Below are positions 48,301 through 60,300 of a stretch of DNA of 64,000 nucleotides, in pieces. The stretch lies in the NCBI GenBank assembly GCA_031216915.1, contig CM062295.1:180062927-180126926 (forward strand), written 5' to 3'. A program made the position numbers and the translations under genes. The notes beneath the pieces were generated by a model. That model worked only from the letters and a program-made list of their open reading frames with translations. It was not told the DNA's origin and made no database searches. The first letter of the stretch is position 1. Each line of letters begins with the position of its first letter. The stretch comes from Pictodentalium vernedei. Taxonomy: Eukaryota > Mollusca > Scaphopoda > Dentaliida > Dentaliidae.

Positions 48301-51300
48301 GAACCATTGCAAAGTCACACACTGTCAAAAGTGGGACAAAATTCTTTAAAATGTTCAGGCCTTTAAGTTTAACTGGTAGAGTGCTGAATTATTTTTGGTC
48401 ATTAAAATTTGTTCACATATATTTGCCTTGTTACAATTTATGGGGGAGTGCCAATAGGCACTCTCCCATAAATTGTAACAATGCAAATCCTAATAGTCCA
48501 AATAATTTCACTTCAAAGGTGATATGAACAACATCCACAGAATATGAAGCCTTCAAGTTGTGGTACCGACACTTCAAAATAAAGCCCAAATATGGGCTTC
48601 CAGCACTCTACCAGTTAAAGCCAAAATAAAATTGCAGCAGATTTGCGATAGCCTATGTATGTTTTTCCAGCGCTGTACCAGTTTAACTGGTTGAGTCCTA
48701 AATTATTTTTCAAAGGTGTTTATAAAAAATGGGTATGTTTTCAAAGATACCAAGCTACCAACAAGAGCAGCTTTAGTTTAGCGAGATTTTGTTCATAAAT
48801 AATTGTTTTGTTACAATTTATTGGAGAGTAGCAACAGGCATACTCCAATAAGTTGTAACCAAACAATTTTAAATATTTTTTTCTTCTACTTTCTACTGCT
48901 GAGCAAACAAGCTAATGCATCCAGTGTAAAACCACTTTTCAGTAAAGCCATGATTGTGGTTTCTAGCACTCAACCAGTTAAGAGACAAGCAGAAACATAT
49001 TTTCAACCATGTTTCCTCACAAAACATCCATTTTCGATAATCAATGCAGACTTCTGTACAAAGGGAAAAAGAATTTGAAAATTACTGGCCAGCTGCAACC
49101 CTTTCAAAGTATTTTTGGATGATATGTGGGGGGCATATTTGATTCAATGTTCTGGAAAAACCATAAAATTGTTTCTGAACAGTTACCAATTAGATAAATA
49201 GTGGACTAAAATCAGTTCTTTCAGAATTGCGTACTAAACAATTTCAGGTGAGTAGGCAACACATTGGATATCACACTGAAATATATCAGTGAGCAGGCCA
49301 AACAACCTCTTTCAGAGTAGAGAGAATAGTGTTCCAAATGATTCCTCTGTGTGTGGTATTTGGATGTCGTTGGATCTTACCTGAATGCCCAGGGCACTGA
49401 AACAAATAACCACTGGAAATATCTGTTAAACACTTTTGAGTGCTACTCAAATTAACAGAATTTTTAAAGCTTAGATGAAGTGTCAACAGGTCAGTTTCAA
49501 TTGGAAAATACTTAAAATTATTAGTTCTGCTACGGAAATATACAGAACAGCACATACGTTTGAATGGGTTAAGAATTAGTGATGTACCGATCGCCAGCAT
49601 CAGCATCGGCTATCGGCCGATAACAACCTATCGGTATCGGTTCAACACTTAAGTCTAATCAGCGGCAATGCCGACCCCACCCCCCCCACCCCCTCCCAAA
49701 AATAAATAAATAAATAAATGGATAGGCCTACGCAAGTCGGTTTGATTTAATTATTGCACTCATATTGAGATATTAAGTACACTTTCTGTGACATCACCAA
49801 TGATAAAAATCTATCTCCCCATTCGTCTTGACATTGAAAGTGTAACATGGTTTCTGACAGAAATAAAACAAATATATCGAATTATCAAAATGACAACATA
49901 CTTCACTTAAATGCAATATCTACGTATCTGCTGGCCATTGTCAGTAATTTCTATGTTGTACACTATACTGCACCAATGACATTTTTAAACTTTAGGCCAA
50001 GATTTGTGGCTTTCCGTATCCGTACACGAAACTCAACAGATATTCATTAATATTCACGACCCGTCACCACCAACGGCGAAGCATTGTAAAATGTTCATTA
50101 GTTTATCAAATGCGCTTTCCTTTGCTGAACTGGAACTTGCCACTTGTTCCTCATTTATACTGTCCGATATCTTTAATTCTACACGCAATTTGGAAAGCTT
50201 GAACTCCAAAATCCTTTTCAAATTCACAGTTAAAGTCGGATGGAAATTTAAGGTTACAATGAACTAAATGAGCGACTTTTACTCGATAAATTGTTTAGGG
50301 CCACCATAACTTTTTTAGGGTTGGTCGGGTTACCCTAGACATTTTATTACAGGAGCAAAATGAGCTTTTAAACTACACTGAGTTAAAAAAAAACGTATAA
50401 TGGAAACAAGTGTGAAAAATAGCATAAAGGATGAAATATAATAGTTCTAATGTTGCATGTTTGTGGATGTGAAGTCGTGCAAAGAGTTTCATAACATGTT
50501 GTTGTTGTCCACCCAACCGTATACAATTTTGTTACGGATTTCAAAATAGCACGTGCTACCCGAGAATGTCAAATTGAATGGGTGACCGACGATTTTCTGT
50601 GTGTTATGTTGTGCTAGAGAGCCTGGGTTATTGAGAAAACACGCTACTATTTGTCTTCCGACATTTTAAAAAATGGCAAGGTTAACCGAAAATCAGAGGT
50701 TGCGTGCCATTGGTATGCATGAGGCTGGGATACCTCCAGATGAGCTCGCTGCTGAGTTCGGAGTCACTGTGGCCACTATTTACCGTCTCATTGGAAGGTA
50801 TAGAACCACTGGATCTACAGCCGACCGACCGCGTTCAGGTCGACCCAGATTTACGACCCCTGCACAAGACCGACACATCAGGACGTCTCACTTGCGGGTT
50901 CACTTCCTTCCGGCGACGAGGACAGCAGCAATTACTCCTAGTAGAACTAACAATAGAAGCAGTGTACAAACTGTCCGCAACAGACTCGCCGAACACGGCA
51001 TCCAAAGTAGGCGTCCATACCACGGACCAATCCTTACCCAACGTCAACGTACAGAATGGAATGGGTACGTCAGCGTGTTCGCTGGACTCAGCAGCCTTGG
51101 AGCACAGTTCTTTTTAGTGATGAATCACGATTTTGTCTACTGTGCGCTAATGGTAGGGCAAGAGTATCGCCGATGAGGAGAACGGTTTTCTGATGCTTGC
51201 ATGCGGGAATGCGACCGTTTCGGGGCATGGGGGGGGAGGAGGGGGGAGTTTGGGGGGGGGGGGGGTAGTGTAATGCTTTGTTCAGGAGTTTTCTTGCACC

Positions 51301-54300
51301 ATCGAACGCAGTTGATCTTCATCAATGGTAATCTGAATGGGCAGCGGTATAGGGACGAAATTCTTAACACTGTTGGTGTCCCGTTGTTCAACGCTAACGT
51401 CGGATTGCAATTATTCCAGCAAGACAATGCCCGATGTCACATGGCGCGTATCAGTCATGACTTTCTTGAGGAGCAGAGCCTCAAACTTCTTCCCTGGCTC
51501 CCACTTTCGCCAGATTTGTCGCCAATCGAGCATCTTTGGGATCAACTGGACTGTCGAGTATGACTTCATAATCTTCAGATGTTATGCAATTTATGTAATG
51601 TTCTAAGGCAGGAGTGGAACGCTGTACCACAGGGAGACATCCAGAGACTTATCAGGTCTATGCGCCGTCAATGTCTTGCCGTCCAAGAGGCAAACGGTGG
51701 ACATGCGCGCAATTGTGACTGCATGTATGAACTTTCATTTCACCCATGTCTGAATTGCGATGTCCTGACGTGATGCTGGCAACAATAGGAACATGAAATT
51801 ATGCAAATTCATAAAGCTAGACTCAAAATATGAATTTACAATAATTTGTTTGGGATTAAAGTCGATAATACTAAAGAAATTGCTCCTCACAGTTTATTAT
51901 ACTTTCTTTTTTGACTCAGTATAGTTTACAAAAACAAAGTTTTGCTCTTGCAGTATTTCGCATATGTAAATGATTGCTGAATGAGTGAGTGCAGAATCCA
52001 GGACTCTGATCAATGCGACATTACTTCAAGAGGCGATGTGTATAAACTGTTTGGTGACAATCCCATCATTTGGCAACAACAGTGATGATCAGTCACTCGA
52101 TCAATTTATTAGAATATTCATCGGTATCGGCCGATTATGGTCTCAAATCATCGGTCATCGGTTCACAGCCCCCTTTGATCATCGGTACATTACTATTAAG
52201 AATTATCATTCGAGATTGATTTGATCCATGATATCAAGAGAGCCGAAGGCATGAGTGATATCCTGGGCCAAAGCAATCAAGTTTTAATCCATTCAAACAT
52301 ATGTGCGGTTCTGTATTCATCACACACCTCGCATTTTACACACACTCTACACAAAAAATGAACTAAAAGCACTCTTCAACTGGATAATTGCTGCATTTTC
52401 TTCATTGCCAACAAAACATCACTGTTAGTTTTCTGGGTACCAACCCTAATTTGTTTTTATGGCATTCAATTGGTCAAAACCAATAGATACCGATCAGTGT
52501 CAAGGTCACAAAGATCGAACTTCAAATATTGACAAAACTGCAGGGAGTAACACAATAAATTTTTAAAACAGCTAATAAGTTTAGCACACTCCATTATTAT
52601 ATGACCAGTTGTGGAAAGTATTTGTCAAGGAACAAGCAGTCAGAATGTTATTTTTTTTTTGTAGATTTTTGACTCGAAGCTGATTGTTTAATTATCCCAG
52701 CTAAACAAATCTAAATGAGAAACTTGGTATTTCCAAGCAATCTCGACTCCAGTGCATTCAACCAATGGTGACATGATTTATTTAGACAGGTTCCTTCTCT
52801 GTTTAAGTTGGAAATTAAATCAAACATGTTTTGTATCACCACCTGTGCGATACAACTTTACTTTTATCGTACAGGCAGAACAGTGGAAATCCCGTGTTTT
52901 ACATTAATAGGTGTATGATAAAATTCAAATACTCACTTGTCCAAGAGCAATGGTCTTTCAATACAGGCACCAAAAAACAGTGTAACAGTCAAATCTTTTT
53001 TTTGAATTAAGAAACTAATACGTTGAGAAAGAATATATTTTACTTGATATTTTTGTAGTATCTCTACAACCTGGTGTCTAAATGTGCCTGTTTGTTTGTT
53101 TGTTTTGGGGGTGGAGGGTTAATGACACTTTCAACAACCAGATGGTGTGAGCAAGTTTTACAGGGTGTGGAATAGAGAACCACCAAGCAGTGTCGAGCAA
53201 CTGTCAGACTCTCCAACTTACTAATGCTATCCAAGCAGGGTTAACATTTGAAATCAAGTGCACTATCAATGTCCTGTCACACAGTACCACTCAGTCCCCA
53301 CATAGACAAGTGTCTTGCCTATGCTTATATCCTAATCTTAGCATTCATTAAAGGGAAAGAACTCTGGAATTAATGGACATATAAACTGTATGCAATATAA
53401 TTTAAACTATTAAAAAACATGAATAAAGTGAAATTGACTCATTGAAAGGCAAATGATTATTAATGAACACAAACTTCTTAAAATACAACAAGACAACATT
53501 TCAAGACTAATAGTGCTAGCACTTGGGAAAAACTGACATTATATCAGGCATATTTTTCTGAAAAGTGTTGGAGGGCCAAAATTACCCTCCTTAAGTGGCC
53601 CAGGTGAGCTTTTAGCTCTCCTAAACTCTTTTAATTATACTCTCCCAAAAAAGTAAGTGTGCATGCTAAAAAATAACACTAAAAAAAGATATATATCATT
53701 TTCATTCATGGAAATTTTATTCAATCACAGATGAATCAATTTGTGATCAACACGAGAAATTTCATTAGGCTACGACGAATACTCTTGGTGCCATGGAGAG
53801 TCAAAGACACTAAGGGTCAAACACAAAAGTCACACACTCAATATCTGGTATGACCTCCGTCTGCATCAACTACTGCTGTGCATCTACGCCTCATGGAAGC
53901 GAACAAGTTAGCATGGAAGTGTTGTGAGATGTTGTTCCATATTTTGATAAGCTGTCTTTGGAGTTCCACAAGCGTTGACAGTGCATGGGGAAGCCGGCGT
54001 AGCTGACGTTTCATTTCGCCCCATACGTGCTCAATGGGTGAGATATCGGGCGAATTTGCAGGCCAGGGAAGAACATCCACTTGCTGTTGCTGCAGATACT
54101 GTTGAACAACACAAGGGTCGGGAATTGTCCTGCTGTAGAATGTTGCCGGGGCCGTGACGTTGCAGAAATGGGACAACAACAGGTGTAAGCACTTCATCAC
54201 GATATCTGGCTGCATTGAGATTGCCACCAATAATGACCAGCTCAGTTCTGTTATGGGCAGTGATGCCACCCCACACCATGAGAGACCCTCCCCCATAACG

Positions 54301-57300
54301 GTTTCGCTCCACGACACATGGATCCACGTAGTGTTCGTTTCGACGTCTGTACACTCTCTGGCGGCAATCTGATGATGAAAGATGGAAATGACATTCATCT
54401 GTGAATAAAACACGTCGCCACTAGTATAAAGGATGCCTGAGATATTGTCTACACCACTGCAGTCGAGCACGACGATGATGTAACGTCAAAATCGGACGAA
54501 TTGCAGGTCTTCAAGGACGTATTCTCTCAGCCGGTTGATTACTGTTTGAGGATGTATCCGTCTCAGGTTAGGGATGTTCCTGGCTGTCGTCGTTGCCGTT
54601 TGTTGCCGGTTCCGGAGATGGACGACACGGATATACCGATCTTGTGTAGGGGTGGTAACTCGGGGTCTCCCGGAGTGGGGTCGGTCTCGAACGTCATCAT
54701 GTTGTGCATGTCGATGGACTAGCCTGTCTACAGTGTTACGGTGGCAGTTCAAATGCTGGGCAACCTCTCTGTGTGTTCTGCCAGCTCTAATCATACCCAG
54801 GGCAAGGAGACGTTGATTCATTGTCAATCTTGGCATGCTAATGTGGAGTCGTTTTAACAGCAGCGCAAGTTTGAATGTGAACGATAGGACGGCCTTACTT
54901 TAGTGTTTAAATACCCAAGGATTCACACTGCTGCATGAATTTTCAGACTCTCCACGTGCAAAACATGCCTTTTCACAAACGTGCAGCACGTCATTTAACG
55001 TTAATGCAATTTTAACGGGGAAAGCTGTTTTTGTGTTCAATATAACTTATTCATGAACAGGTTAACACTCTTTACACCTACGAAATCATTTTTTTGGAGT
55101 TTGATCAATTTCTGCAATGCACACTTTCTTTTTTGGGCGAGTATATTTTAACGAAATGTCCGTTGCTGTTTTCTCTTTGAAGATAATAAGTAATGAACAT
55201 AAACATTTTTCATTTTATGTGCTGTCCACCTGCACTTGATAAAGACAGCTACTAAAATTATACATTTTTTCCAGCTCACAGCTATCCAAGGAGTCGGAAA
55301 AAACATTGTACACAGACATGTTAACTCTCCCGGAATGCCCGGGATTCTCCCGGAATTAGCTATCCCCTCCCGCCCTCCCGCCCGGGAGTCAATTTGGGCC
55401 AAAATCTCCCGGAAAGTCGACATACCAGACAAAAACTGAATCCACCAGCTTTTGTTTACAAATACAAAAGCATGTGCTCTACTCTCAATGGCAAGGTCAT
55501 TAAGTTTGTGTGAAACGTCACCACTTACGTAAGAACTGGTGACCAATCTCATTTCTGTCAATGGCCGTGTTGTGATTATTTGCAACACGTTTGAAGGCGG
55601 ATTAAATGAATTTGAGATGCAGGATAATTGCTGAAATTGATTATATATTAAAGGCACACCTTTGCTTGTATACAGGTAGCAGTCAAATCGAAAAATAAGT
55701 TCCATACGCATAAATTTTGTCCAATCGAACATGTGCAAAAATACGCACAAATTTATTATTGTGCATTTTGGATTTCACTTTCACTTCAGATAATTATAGC
55801 CAATTTTGCAGACAAACGGCTCAAACATATGAGTTGCCGTAATTTTCAATATATTGGGAAAAATTTCCGATTCGCAATTTTCTAAAGCAGGCTGTGAAAA
55901 AAATTATGTTTTTGGTGAAAAAAATCTCTAAAAAGTTGCTAATTTACGGCACTTGGACGTTTTTTCATTCGTTGTGATAAATGGACAACAAAATAAATTA
56001 AATATCCCGGAGATGTTTCGTCCTGGGCTGGCTGTGGCATAATGTTCACGTTTCACTGAAAAATGATCACCCCATTCCAAATCCCCTTCGTAAATGACCA
56101 ACTACTTCCAGTGAGTACCCGGTGTGGTTAGGTGGGGCGCTGGGCTTTGGCAGATCGAATTACCACAACAACTGGGCTCGGGGTGTGCCTAAACACCACA
56201 GATCGCCGCAGGTTACCGCAGGTCGCCGCAAGTACCCATAATTTCCCAAATAGATCCAAAACTTTCAACACAGCGTCAAAACTGATATAGTGCTGAAAAG
56301 GTCGAAAATATCTCCAAACATTTTGTACATAAAACCATTGAAATATGGATGTCATTGGAACAACTCAGATATTGACACATGACCACATCCATATTTTTGA
56401 TTTATGTTTTTCTCTATATTTCTATGTTTTGGCTTTTGAAAGGACAAATTGTTCAAATAAAACACATTAGGGTGGAATGTTTAATGTATGTGTGTGTGTG
56501 TGTGTGTGTGTGGGGGGGGGGGGGGGGTGGTAACATGGAAATTATTGATGTGCTGCCCACGTGCAAAAATCTCACTGACAAGCATCCGAGTCTCACTGGG
56601 AGCTCATCAAAATCTCACTGACAGTCACCTCGAGAGGTTAACAGGTCTGGGTCACTCACCACTGGTTAGTAGAACGTTGGCGTATGTTCCTTTGATGTAT
56701 TGTTGTTGGACTGTTTCCTGTTATGTCTGTGTGTGTGGGGGTGGGGGGGGGGGGGGTTATTTGGTATTAATTTGTATTTAAAATTGATCCACACGTGGCT
56801 TCTACGTGCAAAAAAAAAATCTCCCTGAAAATCATGTCATCTCCCTGAAAATTTTCTTCAATCTCCCTGAAAAAAATTTTGGAAGGTTAACATGTCTGAT
56901 TGTACAACACTTGAAAACACTGGAGGTAAATACTCTACACTTAGGAGCTTCTAGATGCTGACATTTGAATGTGGGAAAACTTTAGCAGACGGTGCATCAG
57001 GCAAAATACCTATGTGAGCAAGCAATATACCACACACCAACTTGAGTAGAAACAGCTATTAAGTTGATAGACTTTTGCTTACTTACTGATGTACAAACAT
57101 AAACATGAGGTCCCAAGGTTAGAGAAAACGTCTCAAAATCTGAATGTTGTTTCCAATTAAATCATTATTATACAAAAATTGAAAAATGGAGACCATATGC
57201 TAGTAATTTTTTTAAACTATGAATGAATGAAAAGCCTATAAAATTCTACCTGAACACTAATTTATCAGGAAAAAAAAGGATACAGACAAAAGAGGTTGTT

Positions 57301-60300
57301 AAAATTGCACATATTGTTCCAACTGGAATTGACTTTTGTGCATCAGCTAAATCACCAGATCTATTGGATCCTGCCATGATCCCTGAAAAATAAAAATAAA
57401 CTTTATGTCAACTCTTCTTCAACATTTCTCTCTAAATAATAACTAAACTAGAATTATGACAGAAAATAAAATAATGGTTTTTAATAAAGAAAATGACTGA
57501 TGACTGTAGATACAAATACGGAAGTAGCATGGTCCCCAGCTATGAAATTATCCATGCTCAGTCATCATATATCAGTTGCATGTAATCTGCTACATATAAT
57601 TTTTGGTCACAGTCTGTCTGCAATTCCAAGGGGGGGTAACAGGTAGACAGCCAATCTGGCTATGTTATCTCCCTCAGTATACACATCAATACTACTTGTA
57701 CTATATAACTGTAACTGTTTTTTTAAATATACTTTAAATATAATATGTGAGCTGCACATAATACAATTAGAATGGGTGTTGAATATTTAGGAGATAAACG
57801 TCTCTTGTTGAGTTAGACCGTCGGGAATTTGACTATGGAAAACCATTTAAGGAGCCCCGAAGTGGCAAGTTAATAAATGGTTTTCCGTAGTCAAATTCCC
57901 GAATGCTTTACAAAACAAGAGACGTTTATCTCCATTGTAATTCCTGTAATCGTTAGAAGTGAAAAAATTATACAAACCTGTTATATTTGAAGAAAAGCAA
58001 TAACAAAAATGTCATTTTTAATGTCGGCCTATTTGCCATGATCAAATTTACAGAATGTGTTCGATTTGTGACTTGGGTGAAGTAAGAGTTCATAACAGAG
58101 AAGGGAGATTGCACATAGTGTGGATAAAGACATGTTCTAATTGACCCGCTTCTGGCAATTAAAGCATGGTAAGAGTGAATATATCTGAGATTAGAGCAGA
58201 GTCGACTGGCTCTCAACCAATCAAATTATGGGTTCAGAAAGAACGAGGTCAAATTTAACTGATGAATTATAATTGTATTTAAACCAACAATAAGCCTCAA
58301 ATTCGAAAAAAATAAAATGACCATTTGACAAATCAGCAATTTTTGTCATGCAAAAGTACCCTTATGTTTCATACATCATTCGTAACACAGCATCCATTTA
58401 GATTAAGTAAATTAACTTAAAAGTGAGAATTGATTATTTTTCTCAAAAAAGGCAGACAGCAGATTTTCATCTCGATCTAGTTTGCTGATCACTCCCAGAA
58501 AATTTGCGCAAAGTTATTTTCCATATTAGTAGAAAAATAGCTCTCATAGAGCAAAAGTTACGTTTGTGTACGCAATTCTACATATAGTGTACATATCCAT
58601 GCAATCCATTTTGAATTGGCACTGTCGATACTCATGTTGTGGGTTTTATTTAAAATAATACAAAGCTTTGAATCTAATAATTCCCAATTATTGCTTCAAT
58701 AATGCACAGTTGTTGGTCGTGGCAGTCATTCATTCAGACAGCATCAAAAGTAAAAATAGAAACTATGTGTATTCAGAAATTATGTCACGTTGTTGTGTTT
58801 AATTCTGATCACTTTCAGGCAACTTTGTTTATATCTTCACAATGTCATGTCTTCTGAACATTTGTCTGCATTAAAGTTTTTTAATTACAGATTTAACCCT
58901 TTAGCCAACGCACATAATATCAAAATTAATTTTGTTTTCAAAATGTTTCACAAAATTAAAAAAAAAAACACATCATGTAACCCCTTCATTGGAATGAGCT
59001 TGACCAGCTCATTCAAGAGGAGTCACATGGTATGTTTTTTCTGAAAGTTTTTGAAAAATATATTTTTTTGCAACTGCTTAATTTGCAAATTACTTGGACA
59101 TATGTAGCCGATTCGTTAGATAAAGGGTTATGTAACCTCACATTGCATCTAATACCATGCATTTTGCATCCAGTGGTTTTTTAACATGCTCTTTCACAAA
59201 CAAGCAAACTCTGTGAGCCAATATTGTTTTTAAAATTAGTGGCTTAATGTCCCTTTAAAATCTAAGTTCCAGAGGAGATAACACAGCCAAGACAACCTAA
59301 ATTTTTTTTAATACCAATGTTTACTTTGCAGAGAAGGCTACTGTGTGAAACTACTACATGTACATTAAAGACAACTAATTCACCAACACTGGCACTAGTC
59401 CCCTGAGAGTTAAATTTGAGTAAATATATAAATATGAGGCCTGTTTTTCACTATGTAATATGTACTGGTTGCACTCACAAGGGAACAACATCTCTCAAAT
59501 TCTAAATTATTTAGGAACTGATAAGTGATTCTTGCAGCAGGAGTTTGTGTGAATCAAAAGTGATTCTTGCGAATAGGGATAAATATCAAGTCCTGTTAAC
59601 CACTGCTGCATTTAACCCTTTGAACCTGAGAGGCTGCTTTACCGGCCTTGGAACATGATATGTCATAATTACATTTAGTAGGATGGCTGCTAAGTGAATG
59701 GGTGGGGTAGACAAATCAATATTTCCAATGCGCAGCCCCCAAGGCTGCATGTTGAAAATAATGATTGGTTTGCCCCCATAAAATGAATATGGACTCTTCC
59801 AATTGATGTCATTGAACTGACATGGAAGATACCACTATGGATCAAAGGGTTAAGAAAGGTACACCCATACATACTATCCGGAAAACAGCAAACTGGAGTA
59901 ACATTCCATCATCTCTTTATTACATGCCTATTATGTTTTATTTTTATTTACACATCTATTATAATATTATTGTGCCTCATGTCTGAGACACCAGCCGTGA
60001 TTGGTTAATCTGACACCTTCTAAAAGTCATAGTACTGGAGTTTTTGGACAAAACACGGGTACTGTTGGAACGTTCTTCCCTGGAGACATGAGAATGAAGA
60101 AAATGTAAGCTCCACTTCTATTGATCAGCGTCGATTATGCATGCGATGATTGGAATTTCTCAACACTGAACGATGGTGCCGTGTTTGTTTAACTTTTTTC
60201 CTCACCGATAGACACAAACTTACTGACAAATATGTCATCTTTAGTGGGTGTGTTTTCAATTTTAACTGCTAACAATGATTCAATGATTCAAAACAATCAG

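Larger units (their letters stand above)
49577..52195. mobile_element. hAT-like element G with a Tc1-like element inside
   Basis: TAGTGATGTACCGAT at the left and ATCGGTACATTACTA at the right, flanked by a perfect 8-bp duplication TTAAGAAT (49569-49576 and 52196-52203). Subterminal ATCGGCCGATA and TATCGGTATCGG strings are typical of a widespread hAT group. Removing the nested Tc1-like element (50374-51923) leaves about 1.07 kb with no transposase, so it is non-autonomous. Confidence 0.9.

Noticed and set aside
55148-55750. 200-codon minus-strand ORF
   Set aside because: It crosses the border of the hAT-like element at 55313 and its target duplication, and reads through the CTCCCGG repeat text; no domain recognised.
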